Shown: in pieces, positions 36,105 to 45,650 of the stretch | Numbering within the stretch: position 1 is the first letter of the stretch | Layout of the letters: every line of letters begins with the position of its first letter | NCBI RefSeq assembly: GCF_014698795.1 | Contig: NZ_JACJTR010000022.1 | Coordinates: 62,001 to 126,000, forward strand | Length of the DNA stretch: 64,000 bases | Reading direction: 5' to 3' | DNA from: Nostoc sp. FACHB-892 | GTDB lineage: Bacteria > Cyanobacteriota > Cyanobacteriia > Cyanobacteriales > Nostocaceae | Made by a program: the position numbers and the translations under genes | Notes under the pieces: generated by a model | Told to the model about the DNA's origin: nothing | The model's input: only the letters and a program-made list of their open reading frames with translations | Database searches by the model: none

Positions 36105-37829
36105 TTGAAAAGCCGTTCTAATTATTGGCAACTGCTGCCTTATATCCGACTCCAGTGGAAAACCATCACTAAGGGACTTGTTGGGATCTTGGGATACGTG
36201 CTGGCAACATTAGTGCTGATAAATCTTGCTGGTAAATTGGCAACTCCCTTTGCACAAGGTAATGTAGTAGCGATCGCTCAAATAACTGGTAACTGTGCTT
36301 TAGTATTTCTTGTTAGAGGCTTATTTCAGTCTATACAAGATATGTACATGGCAAAAGCTGCTTTGAGAGTTGCTTTTCATCTTCGTCAGCAAGTCTATGC
36401 ACATCTTCAAAAGCTAAATCTCAGCTATTTTGAAACAGCAAAAGCGGGTGATTTATCTTACCGCCTCACCGAAGATGTTGACCGAGTTGGCGAAGTTGTA
36501 AATAAAGTATTTCACGACTTGATCCCCTGCATTTTGCAGTTGCTAGCAATTCTGATTTACATGATTTACCTAAATTGGCAACTGACACTAACAACGGTGA
36601 TAGTTGCACCACTGATGGGTATTTTAGTTGGCTGGTTTGGTGAACGCTTACGCAAATATTCCTTAAAAAGCCAAAATCGCGTGTCGGGTTTATCAGCCAT
36701 CCTGGCGGAAGTTTTCAACGGTATTCGTTTGGTACAGGCTTTTGCTGCCGAAAATTACGAAATCGCCCGCTTTGGCCATGAAGCAGAACGCAGTCTCAAA
36801 GCAAAATACTCAGCCGAACGTCTCAAAGTGATTCAGATTCCCATCGTTGGATTTCTGGAAGCCTTAAGTGCGTTATCGTTACTGATTGTGGGAGCGTGGC
36901 AAATTTCCCAAGGCAATTTAACAGTAGCGAATTTTTTTAGCTATCTGGCGGCGGCGGCGCTGTTAATTGATCCCATCGGTCACACTACTAATAACTACAA
37001 CGAATTTAAGCAGGGTGAAGCATCTATAGACCGTGTTTTTGAATTGATGGCAATTCAACCGACGGTGATCGAAAAAGCAAATGCGATCGCTCTCCCCCCA
37101 GTCAAAGGCAAAATAGAATATCGTCATGTTTCCTTCGCCTATAAACCAGGTAAACCTGTATTAAAAGATATCAGTTTATTGGTATCCCCAGGTGAAGCGA
37201 TCGCTCTTGTGGGTGCTTCTGGTGCTGGTAAAACCACATTTGTCAACCTTCTCCCCCGTTTTTATGACCCCAAACTTGGTCAAGTTTTGATTGACGATGT
37301 TGATATTCGAGATGTCAAGCTGCATAGTCTGCGGCGACAAATTGGGATTGTTCCTCAAGAAACCATTATGTTTTCGGGAACAATTGCCCAAAATATCGCC
37401 TTTGGACAAGATGTTTTTAATATGGAAGCAGTTAAAGAAGCGGCAAAAATTGCTAATGCTCACCAGTTTGTTAGCCAACTGCCGAAGGGTTATCAGACTT
37501 GGGTGGGTGAACGTGGGGTAAACTTATCTAGTGGACAAAGACAAAGAATTGCGATCGCTCGTGCTGTTCTGCTTAATCCCCAAATATTGATTCTCGATGA
37601 AGCCACATCAGCATTAGATTCTGAGTCAGAATCACTGGTACAGGAAGCGTTGGAAAGACTGATGGAAAAACGGACAGTATTTATTATTGCTCACCGTTTA
37701 TCAACAGTTAAAAGGTGCGATCGTATTTTAGTTCTCGAACAGGGACAAATTGTCGAATCGGGAACCCACGAAGAGTTATTAGCCTTAGAGGGTCGCTATG
37801 CGCGGTTTTATGCCCAGCAGTTTAGTTAG
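36105..37829 (+). CDS. ABC exporter, fused permease and ATPase
   Basis: The 574-residue product has a type IV exporter membrane domain (about residues 15-310, six helices) and a C-terminal ATPase domain. Walker A is GASGAGKT with Lys376, the signature LSSGQ is at 474-478, and Walker B is ILILDEATSALD with Asp498 and Glu499. It would work as a homodimer or with another half-transporter, exporting a lipid, glycan or peptide. The start is a TTG at 36105; no ATG or GTG lies in frame nearby, and the first residues (MKSRSNYWQLLPYIRLQW) look like the usual N-terminus. No neighbour indicates the substrate. Confidence 0.9.
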   Translation: MKSRSNYWQLLPYIRLQWKTITKGLVGILGYVLATLVLINLAGKLATPFAQGNVVAIAQITGNCALVFLVRGLFQSIQDMYMAKAALRVAFHLRQQVYAHLQKLNLSYFETAKAGDLSYRLTEDVDRVGEVVNKVFHDLIPCILQLLAILIYMIYLNWQLTLTTVIVAPLMGILVGWFGERLRKYSLKSQNRVSGLSAILAEVFNGIRLVQAFAAENYEIARFGHEAERSLKAKYSAERLKVIQIPIVGFLEALSALSLLIVGAWQISQGNLTVANFFSYLAAAALLIDPIGHTTNNYNEFKQGEASIDRVFELMAIQPTVIEKANAIALPPVKGKIEYRHVSFAYKPGKPVLKDISLLVSPGEAIALVGASGAGKTTFVNLLPRFYDPKLGQVLIDDVDIRDVKLHSLRRQIGIVPQETIMFSGTIAQNIAFGQDVFNMEAVKEAAKIANAHQFVSQLPKGYQTWVGERGVNLSSGQRQRIAIARAVLLNPQILILDEATSALDSESESLVQEALERLMEKRTVFIIAHRLSTVKRCDRILVLEQGQIVESGTHEELLALEGRYARFYAQQFS

Positions 37830-37902
37830 AGGCAGAGGAGCAGAGAGCAGGGGGAGCAGGGGAGAAATAACTAATGCCCCATGCCCCATGCCCCTTTGCT
37901 AA
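37830..37902. repeat. low-complexity repeats between convergent genes
   Basis: GCAGAGGAGCAGAGAGCAGGG is followed by three copies of the heptamer ATGCCCC (about 37873-37894). Both strings recur in other spacers. The SelO stop (TAG on the minus strand) lies at 37903. Confidence 0.5.
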
Positions 37903-39360
37903 CTATCTCCTAGACTGAATATCCTTAATTAAGTCATAAAAAGGTTGCCAATTATCTTCCTGAGCAATTGGTTCCCAAATAGATTCAATCACAGGTCTTA
38001 ATAATGCCGTTTTCGGATTATGAACAGCTAAAGTTTGGGCAATAACATTGGTGCGATCGCTCTCCAAATCATTCAAAATTTTATGATACAGTATGCACCA
38101 ATCATCAAAAATTCCTGACGCACCCGGTACTGGCACAATATCTGAACTATTCATCACAAAACCTGGTTCATCTCGCCATTTCGATGAAAAAGTACGAGCC
38201 ATCTCATAGAAGAATTGGTGATAACCAACTTGGCTGTCTTGCAAAAATTCAACCGTTAGATTCAACAGTTCCTCAGCTTGTGGATGCGGCAAATCCTCAA
38301 AACCTAACTTTTTCAACATCAAAGAACTGTATTCAACTTGATAATACTCAGCAAACATTGCTAATCCAGTTTCCATTTCCTCTTTATCGATAATCGCCTT
38401 TAAAGGTTCCTGGAGCATTTGTAAATTCAACTGACAAATACTTGGTTGATTACCGTAACAATAGCGTCCATAATAATCAAAATATGCAGCTATAAAGGAT
38501 GGGTTATAAGTTGGGATAAACGCATAAGGTCCATAGTCAAAACTCTCTCCCGTAATCGACATATTGTCAGTATTTAGGACTGCATGACAAAAGCCAGCCG
38601 CCATCCATTGCGCTACTAGTTTTGCAACTCGTTTCACTAATTCGGCGTAAAACAAGACATATTTATCTTGTTCAGCACTTAAATGTCGATAATACTGCTC
38701 AATTACGTGGTCTAATAACTTCTTAGTTAAATCTGGACGCTGGAAAAAATGCAGTCGCTCAAAAGTGCCAAACCGAATATGAGAACTGCTCATTCTAATC
38801 ATCACACATGAGCGAGTAGGCGAAGGTTCATCTCCCCGCCAGAGGGGTAAACCTGTTTCAATCATGGTCAGACAGCGCGAGGTACGTACACCCAAGTGGT
38901 GTAGTGCTTCCGCAGCCAGAACTTCCCGCACCCCACCTTTGAGCGTCAGCATACCATCGCCACCACGGGAGTAAGGCGTTCTTCCAGAGCCTTTCGTGCC
39001 AAAATCGTACAATTCGCCATCAGTGGCGCGTACTTGCCCGTAGAGGAAGCCTCTACCATCACCTAACTGTCTGTTATATTCACCAAATTGATAGCCGTGG
39101 TAACGCAGTGCCAACAAGGGTTTACGCCCCTGAAATTTGCCGAAAGCTGTGATAAAATCTTCGTCTTTGACTAATTGGGGATCTAAACCCAAGCGGGGTA
39201 GTAGTGCATCGTTACGCCAACGCAGGATGTGTTGAGGAAATTCCTCTGCTGCAACCTCATCGTAGTAGTCATCGCCTAGAGATTCCAAGGCGCTTTCGTA
39301 GTTGAGGGAGAGAAAAGGATTGCTAGAATTTTTGTAGTTTGGAGTTTCAGCCAGAGTCAT
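37903..39360 (-). CDS. selO: protein adenylyltransferase SelO family (YdiU)
   Basis: The 485-residue product is a SelO/YdiU pseudokinase. Family segments are plain: LALRYHGYQFGEYNRQLGDG, then YDFGTKGSGRTPYSR, GGVREVLAAEAL and the catalytic region LNTDNMSITGESFDYGP, which holds the metal-binding Asn and Asp residues. SelO uses an inverted ATP to AMPylate proteins, some in redox stress. The length fits the family (about 480). Bacterial members usually lack the C-terminal selenocysteine of eukaryotic ones, and the end here (DNWQPFYDLIKDIQSRR) has none. The ATG at 39360 is preferred to the TTG three codons upstream. It is convergent with the ABC exporter gene. Confidence 0.9.
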   Translation of the reverse strand: MTLAETPNYKNSSNPFLSLNYESALESLGDDYYDEVAAEEFPQHILRWRNDALLPRLGLDPQLVKDEDFITAFGKFQGRKPLLALRYHGYQFGEYNRQLGDGRGFLYGQVRATDGELYDFGTKGSGRTPYSRGGDGMLTLKGGVREVLAAEALHHLGVRTSRCLTMIETGLPLWRGDEPSPTRSCVMIRMSSSHIRFGTFERLHFFQRPDLTKKLLDHVIEQYYRHLSAEQDKYVLFYAELVKRVAKLVAQWMAAGFCHAVLNTDNMSITGESFDYGPYAFIPTYNPSFIAAYFDYYGRYCYGNQPSICQLNLQMLQEPLKAIIDKEEMETGLAMFAEYYQVEYSSLMLKKLGFEDLPHPQAEELLNLTVEFLQDSQVGYHQFFYEMARTFSSKWRDEPGFVMNSSDIVPVPGASGIFDDWCILYHKILNDLESDRTNVIAQTLAVHNPKTALLRPVIESIWEPIAQEDNWQPFYDLIKDIQSRR

Positions 39361-39482
39361 TACAAGCAAAGCTTAATTCATTCTTCCCTTAATACTACCT
39401 CTGGCTTCAGCATCAGCATAGACGCAAAAAGCGGCCCATATCTAAAATATCGCAGCGTCACCATTAAAATCTAGAACGCATA

Positions 39483-40160
39483 ATGAATAAAGTTTTGCAA
39501 TTAAAGAAAAAGTTAGCTCAATTAGCTATTTTAGACGCTACATTTGAGGTTTTTGGCTCAGAATCACACCAATATCAATTTAAACCTTGCTTGAGTAACA
39601 AGGATATTCAAGTGTTTGAATCTAGATATAATATTACGCTACCAAGTGAATATCGAAACTTTCTCTTAGAAATTGGTAATGGTGGTGCAGGGCCTGGATA
39701 CGGCTTATCTGGACTATCGGGAATTGAATCTGAAGATGTCATCCCAGAAAAAGTATACCGAGAGAACTACAAAATTCTCTCTAAACCATTTCCTTTGACA
39801 GAGGCATGGAATGATTTAGATTTAATTGTCGAGGACAATACGGATTTTGTTACCAACAATGATGCCTATTTCGACGATAAATTTATTCACGGTACTCTCA
39901 CAATTACAAATTATGGTTGTGGAATTTATGGGATGTTAGTTATTACTGGTGAGCAGTCAGGAAAAATCTGGATAGATGATCGTACTAATGATAATGGAAT
40001 ATATCCTGCTTGTTTGAGTTTTTGCCATGCTTTCCATGACATCAACTCTGATGATTCTTATCCAAATAGCAATGAGGAGCAGCCTTTAAGTTTTTATGAA
40101 TGGTATGAAGACTGGCTCAACCGAAGTTTAGAGCAAATCCGCCAGTCTTCTGAAACTTAA
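39483..40160 (+). CDS. SMI1/KNR4 (SUKH) domain protein
   Basis: The 225-residue product has the SUKH motif LPSEYRNFLLEIGNGGAGPG at about residues 57-76. The SUKH superfamily is common as immunity proteins beside contact-dependent or polymorphic toxins. No toxin gene is next to it, so it could be an orphan immunity gene or a housekeeping adaptor. It is acidic and cytosolic. It is divergent from selO with 122 bases between them. The next 200 bases hold an in-frame coding-like stretch (LEADYCRGINQAIKAASI, about 40190-40245) without a start, perhaps a remnant of another gene. Confidence 0.8.
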   Translation: MNKVLQLKKKLAQLAILDATFEVFGSESHQYQFKPCLSNKDIQVFESRYNITLPSEYRNFLLEIGNGGAGPGYGLSGLSGIESEDVIPEKVYRENYKILSKPFPLTEAWNDLDLIVEDNTDFVTNNDAYFDDKFIHGTLTITNYGCGIYGMLVITGEQSGKIWIDDRTNDNGIYPACLSFCHAFHDINSDDSYPNSNEEQPLSFYEWYEDWLNRSLEQIRQSSET

Positions 40161-40361
40161 TCTTAATTAAATAAAACTGATTTTCCAAAACTTGAAGCTG
40201 ACTATTGCAGAGGTATAAACCAAGCAATTAAAGCTGCTTCAATTTCTGATAGTAAATTAGCGTCAGTTTGTAAGTATGCAAAGAGCAGAGGGACAAGGAA
40301 GGGATTTTTTTCGCTTATTTCCCCCTGCTTTGACACCTGAGCGACTAACTCAAATTGCTAG

Positions 40362-42524
40362 TTAGTTCAGGAAATTTGAAGTCCCTTTACCACCATTCTT
40401 ACCTACAGCAGGAATTTCTAGTACGTTATCGGCAGCTTTACCAGTACCATCATTGACAACAAACATAGAGTTACCTAAATGTCCATTGGGAATGAACAGT
40501 TGCGGATGGTCAAAGGGCGCTTTGTCAGTGACAACTCGCTCATCAGTAAGTCCTTTTAGGAAAGCCACCAAGTCATCTTTTTCAGTTTGGCTTAATCCCA
40601 ATGGGCGGAGAACCCCTTCCTGGCGGAAATCTCCACCACGATTATAGAAGTCCACCACTTGTGGCAAAGTCAAATAGCCACCATTGTGGAAGTAAGGAGC
40701 TGTCAGTTCTATATTGCGTAATCCAGGAGTCTTAAACTGCCCGTCTGCAACTACTGTGTCATTGGGGCTAACTGTAACATTGGGGCTTGAACCGAAAAGT
40801 AGCGGGAATTTCCCCAAAGCAGCCACCCGCGACTCCGAAAGCGGATTACCAAATGGGTCTTTACCACCAACACTGATGTCTTCTAGGGTGGGTCTAACAC
40901 CGATATTGAAGTAACCTCTGTCCGAGACGGTTTTGGGAGTGGTGGTAGTGGCTCTAAGTCTTTGGTTCTTGACGTTGCTAACCGAGGCGCTGGTGAGTTC
41001 CAACCCACTATGGCAGAAGATGCAGGCAGCTTTACCCTCGAATAATTGTTTGCCTCGTTGCTGCTGGACGGTGAGGGCAGTGGTTTTTCCTTCTAAGAAG
41101 CGATCGTAAGGTGTATCGTTGGCAATGAGTGTAGACTCGTACAACTGAACTGCAAGCCCAAAGAATAGCGAGAAGTTATAATCCAACAGCCTGTACTCAT
41201 TGGTTTGGGAAGAGTTATCAGCGCTGTTGACAAAAGTCCGTTTACCTTCAGCATCAACTTGGATGAGTTGATTAGAGTTCCACCACTCTGGCTTAAAGGC
41301 ATCTTTAATCAGATCCTCGTAGGTTATATCCTTGAGTCCGGGTTGAGGCGAGTTACTGTTTGCACCTAAAACGCTGTCTTGTGGATGCACAACCTGTTTG
41401 CCTAGTGGTGTGAGTCCAGACAACTTTTGCCCCAGGACTCTGGGGAGCTTTGTACCCCCAATTGACAGAATATTGTCCAGCGAACCCTTAACAACTATAA
41501 ATTTGCTGAGGTCAATTTGACCAAACTTATTACCAATTTCTTGAAAAGTACGACCATCGGCGGACGACTCGAAGGAGCTGAGTGGCGGGCCGACCGCTTG
41601 GGAAGCCAAAGACGAATTATTCAGGCTGACTTTGACAAATTTAAGCTGATTTGGGTTTTCTGCTTTCACCACAGAGGCGTTAGGATCTCTTAAACCGAAG
41701 GGATTCACCCCATTAAAAATATCTTGTGCCCTTCCATCCCAGAAGTTGCGGAAGTTGAATGCTGCATTAATTACGGTTGGCGTATTACGCGGCTGGACGC
41801 GGCGCACATTGATACCTCCCACTTTAAACACTGGATCTGGCTCACTTGTTTCTAGGTCTTTTGAGCTACCAGGTATAACACCAACAAATTTTGTATTTGC
41901 GACTCCTTGAGAGGAGCTAACATCGTTACTGTCAGATACCACAGTCGTAGAATCATTTGGATTTGACAGCTTGTGAAAGGGAAAATCTTCTTTTCTTAGC
42001 TGGTAGTTTGGCGCGCCGCCTATATTAAAAATTGTATCTGGATTCTCTGTACCATCAGCATTAATTCGCAAAAGCCCTGGAGCAATCTGATTTATGGATC
42101 TATTGTCGGCTCCAGCATGGAAGTGACAAGTAGCACAGGAGGTCTGTCCGTCGCTCCCAACCTGCATATCCCAAAAAAGAGTCTTTCCTAGCTTGATTGC
42201 AGCTGCTTTGTTTTTTACAAAGTCTCCAAGATTGTCAGGTTCTGGAACCGATACGCTCTTGAGCGAAACTGGAGCCGACCCCGTAACCTGCGCCGATACA
42301 CTATTTCCAGCGATTACTGCTACCATAATAATCGCAGCAATTGTTATAGTCTTGGAAAATCTTGATCCTAGTCGGTTAAGCTTGCCAAAGCTTAGTCTCC
42401 ACCATTGGTAGTTTATTTTCGTCACCAAAGATTTGAGCAAAATTCGACCTCTTGAGGTCAGTAGGAAGTAAATTAATAAGCCAGCAATAAAGGCTACTAA
42501 GCTTATTGCAAGTATAATTGTCAT
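40362..42524 (-). CDS. di-haem cytochrome c peroxidase-like protein
   Basis: From the ATG at 42524 the product has 720 residues, with a membrane segment at about 1-22 (MTIILAISLVAFIAGLLIYF) and another at about 58-75 ending SVSAQV. Two c-type haem sites are visible: CATCH at 130-134 and CIFCH at 501-505. Segments such as LGKTLFWDMQVGSDGQTSC, NTPTVINAAFN and TPGLRNIELTAPYFHNG are typical of the di-haem peroxidase/MauG superfamily. It would act in the periplasm, reducing peroxide or oxidising a partner. The length is about twice that of classic CcpA enzymes, with large insertions between the haem sites. The frame is open to an ATG at 42650, but the 42 extra residues look unlike the family. Confidence 0.85.
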   Translation of the reverse strand: MTIILAISLVAFIAGLLIYFLLTSRGRILLKSLVTKINYQWWRLSFGKLNRLGSRFSKTITIAAIIMVAVIAGNSVSAQVTGSAPVSLKSVSVPEPDNLGDFVKNKAAAIKLGKTLFWDMQVGSDGQTSCATCHFHAGADNRSINQIAPGLLRINADGTENPDTIFNIGGAPNYQLRKEDFPFHKLSNPNDSTTVVSDSNDVSSSQGVANTKFVGVIPGSSKDLETSEPDPVFKVGGINVRRVQPRNTPTVINAAFNFRNFWDGRAQDIFNGVNPFGLRDPNASVVKAENPNQLKFVKVSLNNSSLASQAVGPPLSSFESSADGRTFQEIGNKFGQIDLSKFIVVKGSLDNILSIGGTKLPRVLGQKLSGLTPLGKQVVHPQDSVLGANSNSPQPGLKDITYEDLIKDAFKPEWWNSNQLIQVDAEGKRTFVNSADNSSQTNEYRLLDYNFSLFFGLAVQLYESTLIANDTPYDRFLEGKTTALTVQQQRGKQLFEGKAACIFCHSGLELTSASVSNVKNQRLRATTTTPKTVSDRGYFNIGVRPTLEDISVGGKDPFGNPLSESRVAALGKFPLLFGSSPNVTVSPNDTVVADGQFKTPGLRNIELTAPYFHNGGYLTLPQVVDFYNRGGDFRQEGVLRPLGLSQTEKDDLVAFLKGLTDERVVTDKAPFDHPQLFIPNGHLGNSMFVVNDGTGKAADNVLEIPAVGKNGGKGTSNFLN

Positions 42525-43123
42525 AATTTTGGTTACCAAATAATACCGAAACAAGCAGTAGTTGCTCCCACAACGGTTACGCGATACCAGAGCAAGTGAA
42601 CCTAAATTAATTATCGTCAAGCAAGTACCTACATAATTTACATTGGGCATACAAGTTTTATGCAGAACCAGCCAATTGGTTACAAAAGTTTATAAAATTT
42701 CTGTCTGAATCTGACAGCGTAGTGTCTGTCGAGTTTTCAGTTCTATCTCATAAGTTTTTTGCAGACGATACGCAATATTTACAAAAGCTCACTAACTGCG
42801 CTACAGCCAATGTTTTCTCCGTAACCCAAAAATGAGGACGGGTCGCACGATGACTGGGATCATCGTGTTCATTTCAATTTTTGTACGCGCTCGAAATTTT
42901 CAAATGCTTAGTACCGCAAGGCGGAAGTCAAAAGTCAAAAGTATTATGGAGGGATTTTTAATGGTTGCTCTATTTCCGGCGTGGCGTACTAGAATGACGA
43001 TTTTCGTTCAAATTAGATTAATAGGACTGCGCGTGTTTTCAGAGATTATTTATTACATTTACCAATAGTTATAGCAAGTAAGTAAAATATATTATCTTAA
43101 ATAAAAATTATACTCAGCCGTTT
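42525..43123. other. spacer with a CCGC(N3)GCGG repeat copy
   Basis: The repeat TAGTACCGCAAGGCGGAAG plus TCAAAAGTCAAAAGT lies at about 42910-42942, the reverse complement of one near 17114-17153. A plus-strand frame (42832-43068) runs through the repeat and is not called. No other gene is seen. Confidence 0.5.
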
Positions 43124-43699
43124 TTAAAATTTAGGTGCTTGCCAATTAGGATTGATAAGACTTGTCATAATATGATCTTCCCATTGCCCATTAATTAATA
43201 AATAATCTCTAGCATATCCTTCAATGACAAAACCGAGCCTTTTAAGGACATTGCCACTGCGCCGATTGTGAGGCATATAATTAGCCATAACTCGGTGAAA
43301 GTTTAACTCTTGAAATAGATATTGAGTTGCGGCTTTTAGCCCTTCTGTCATATATCCTTTACCTTGTTTACTTTCAGCAAGGCTATATCCTACGTAGCAA
43401 AAATGAGCGACTCCTCGAACAAAATTACTAAAATTGACAGTTCCAATAATTACAGTGGGATTTGTTTTTGTAAAAATAAATAGCTTTAACGATTGCCCAT
43501 TAATAAATTCTAGAAAACTATTCTCTATTTGATATTGCCAATATTCTTCAGTGAAAAAACCATCAGCCCAAAGAGGGTAGAATGGAGTGAGATAGGTTTT
43601 GTTATGAATGAAATATTTGAGAATTTGGGGTATATCTTCATGGATCGCTGTTCGTAATAATAGGCGATCGCTTGTAATTAGTGGCAATTCTGAGATCAT
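43124..43699 (-). CDS. GNAT family N-acetyltransferase (RimJ/RimL type)
   Basis: From the ATG at 43699 the product has 191 residues. It begins MISELPLITSDRLLLRTA, the usual start of RimJ/RimL-like acetyltransferases, and has the acetyl-CoA loop region YSLAESKQGKGYMTEGL with the Q/RxxGxG/A-type pattern (KQGKGY) and NHR-like FHRVMANYMPHNRRS and LKRLGFVIEGYARDY. It would transfer an acetyl group to a protein N-terminus or a small amine. It is soluble. A start nine codons upstream is possible. It lies downstream of the small unknown frame at 43730-43939 on the same strand. Confidence 0.88.
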   Translation of the reverse strand: MISELPLITSDRLLLRTAIHEDIPQILKYFIHNKTYLTPFYPLWADGFFTEEYWQYQIENSFLEFINGQSLKLFIFTKTNPTVIIGTVNFSNFVRGVAHFCYVGYSLAESKQGKGYMTEGLKAATQYLFQELNFHRVMANYMPHNRRSGNVLKRLGFVIEGYARDYLLINGQWEDHIMTSLINPNWQAPKF

Positions 43700-43729
43700 A
43701 ATCGACGGTATATCTTCCCAGCACATTCT

Positions 43730-43939
43730 CTAAATTTTATAAATTCTCTCATACCTACGCTTTAACAGCAGCAATAAGATTAACTGTCTCATTATCAGTA
43801 CAACTGCCCAATGCCCAATGACAAGGTAAGTATTTATACTAGTAATCTGCCATTCATCCAAAATCTTGATAAGCTGATGTCTAATATCTAGAGCGGAAGG
43901 ATTGAGAGCCAATGGGTGATAAAGCACAGTACGTGGCAT
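43730..43939 (-). CDS. small hypothetical, possibly truncated gene
   Basis: The frame from the ATG at 43939 begins MPRTVLYHPLALNPSALDI then RHQLIKILDEWQI, which looks like coding sequence. A repeat string (ATTGGGCATTGGGCA, about 43805-43820) then intervenes; past it a different frame reads CTDNETVNLIAAVKA before a stop, which suggests that the repeat shifted the frame near the 3' end. I do not recognise the family. It is divergent from bioB. Confidence 0.4.
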   Translation of the reverse strand: MPRTVLYHPLALNPSALDIRHQLIKILDEWQITSINTYLVIGHWAVVLIMRQLILLLLLKRRYERIYKI

Positions 43940-44036
43940 AACTTCGATAAAATCGCTTTGCCTAAGCACTGTACCGCAGGAAATTCAACCAAAAGACAGC
44001 TCAAGATTTAACCCAGTCTACAAGAAGGATAGTGAT

Positions 44037-45044
44037 GTGGTGGGAATACGCTACGATTGGCAGGAATTAGAGATTCGGGCGATATACGACACGCCATTGC
44101 TAGAGCTTATTTATCAAGCTGCTAGCGTGCATCGCCAATATCATGACCCAACAAAAATACAAGTTTGTAAGCTTATATCTATTAAAACGGGGGGTTGTCC
44201 AGAAGATTGTAGCTACTGTGCCCAATCTTCCCGCTATAAAACAGAGGTAAAGGCACAAGCACTCCTAGAAAAAGAAACAGTAGTTAACATCGCCCAGAAA
44301 GCTAAAGAAACTGGTGTTAGTCGCATCTGCATGGGTGCTGCTTGGCGCGAAGTGCGGGATAACTCGCAATTTGAGGAAGTCCTGGAAATGGTCAAGGATG
44401 TAACCTCAATGGGTTTAGAAGTGTGCTGCACTCTGGGTATGCTGACGGCAAATCAGGCCCGGAAATTGGAAGAAGCGGGACTTTACGCCTACAACCATAA
44501 CTTAGATACCTCGCAGGAATATTACAGCACAATTATTACCACGAGAACTTATAGCGATCGCTTGAACACAATCGAGAATGTCCGTCAGACAAATGTTACC
44601 GTATGTTCCGGCGGTATCCTGGGTTTGGGCGAAACTGTCGATGACAGAGTTGGGATGTTACAAACTCTGGCAAACTTACATCCGCATCCAGAATCCGTGC
44701 CAATTAATATTCTTTCACAAGTACCGGGGACACCTTTAGAAAATCAGCCTGATGTCCCCATTTGGGATATTGTGCGGATGATTGCCACAGCCAGAATTTT
44801 AATGCCAGCTTCCGATGTGCGTCTGAGTGCTGGTAGGGCTAGACTTTCTCAAGTTGAACAAGCTTTCTGCTTTATGGCAGGAGCCAATTCTATCTTTTCT
44901 AGCGACGACAACAAAATGTTGACAGTGACAACTCCCTGTCCAGATTATGATAGCGATCGAGAAATGCTGAATTTACTTGGTTTGGGAATGCGTCCACCTT
45001 CCCAAAGACAAGAAAAGGTAGCTAGTCCGGCTGTTGTGGGATAA
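44037..45044 (+). CDS. bioB: biotin synthase
   Basis: The 335-residue product is a radical SAM enzyme that inserts sulfur into dethiobiotin, the last step of biotin synthesis. The cluster motif CPEDCSYC gives Cys54, Cys58 and Cys61 for the 4Fe-4S cluster. Further family segments are RICMGAAWR, YNHNLDTSQEYY and GGILGLGE, and RLSAGRA holds the Arg ligand of the 2Fe-2S cluster. The start is a GTG with AAGGA eight bases upstream; a nearby ATG at 44035 is out of frame. No other bio genes lie here, as is common in cyanobacteria. A strong terminator follows. Confidence 0.96.
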   Translation: MVGIRYDWQELEIRAIYDTPLLELIYQAASVHRQYHDPTKIQVCKLISIKTGGCPEDCSYCAQSSRYKTEVKAQALLEKETVVNIAQKAKETGVSRICMGAAWREVRDNSQFEEVLEMVKDVTSMGLEVCCTLGMLTANQARKLEEAGLYAYNHNLDTSQEYYSTIITTRTYSDRLNTIENVRQTNVTVCSGGILGLGETVDDRVGMLQTLANLHPHPESVPINILSQVPGTPLENQPDVPIWDIVRMIATARILMPASDVRLSAGRARLSQVEQAFCFMAGANSIFSSDDNKMLTVTTPCPDYDSDREMLNLLGLGMRPPSQRQEKVASPAVVG

Positions 45045-45060
45045 ATATTTGATTTCGTGC

Positions 45061-45104
45061 AAAACATTTAGTCTGGATCTGAATCCTTGACTAAATGTTT
45101 TTTC
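45061..45104 (+). terminator. rho-independent terminator of bioB
   Basis: AAAACATTTAGTC (45061-45073) pairs perfectly with GACTAAATGTTTT (45089-45101) across a 15-nt loop, followed by more T. It lies 17 bases after the stop. The A-rich left arm means it could also end the convergent MarR transcript. Confidence 0.9.
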
Positions 45105-45131
45105 TTTTGCCTTTTTTTAACAAGGTAGCCG

Positions 45132-45626
45132 CTATTCTCCTTCAAATGAAGTCAAGAGCTTTCTTAACAGCACAATAAGTAATTCCCGTTCTGATGGCTG
45201 CAAAACACTGAGGATGCGATGCTCATTGGCAACATGAGCTTTTACGGCTTTCTCAATTAAGTTAAAACCTTCTTCTGTCAATGTAATTAAAGTGCCGCGC
45301 CGATCGCTCGGATCTGGAATTCGTTTTACCAACCCAGCTTGCTCAAGTTGGTCAACGCGATGGGTCATTGTGCCCGATGAAACCATCAAAGTGTTAAACA
45401 ATGCCGTTGGTGATAGCTGGTAAGGAGCGCCAGAGCGACGTAAGGTAGCCAATACATCAAATTCCCCAAGATTCAGACCAAACTCAGAAAACGTCTCTTG
45501 GATTGCGTGTTCAAAATGCTTGGCTACCCGTCCCATCCGCCCAATTACTCCCATTGGCGATACGTCCAAATCAGGACGCTCACGTTGCCATTGCGCCAAA
45601 ATCATATCGACTGAATCGGAAGCCAT
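45132..45626 (-). CDS. MarR family transcriptional regulator
   Basis: The 164-residue product has the MarR winged-helix: LGEFDVLATLRRSG, then SPTALFNTLMVSSGTMTHRVDQLEQAG as recognition region, and the wing RIPDPSDRRGTLITLTEEG. MarR proteins are dimeric repressors often relieved by small phenolic ligands. It is divergent from an EamA-type exporter gene, with palindromes in the 101-base spacer, so it very likely controls that gene and itself. The ATG at 45626 starts MASDSVDMILAQWQRERPDL. Ligand unknown. Confidence 0.92.
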   Translation of the reverse strand: MASDSVDMILAQWQRERPDLDVSPMGVIGRMGRVAKHFEHAIQETFSEFGLNLGEFDVLATLRRSGAPYQLSPTALFNTLMVSSGTMTHRVDQLEQAGLVKRIPDPSDRRGTLITLTEEGFNLIEKAVKAHVANEHRILSVLQPSERELLIVLLRKLLTSFEGE

Positions 45627-45650
45627 TGTGCTGATTGCTGATGCAAGTTT

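Noticed and set aside
42832..43068. A 78-codon plus-strand frame
   Set aside because: It runs through a dispersed repeat and has no ribosome site or recognisable sequence.
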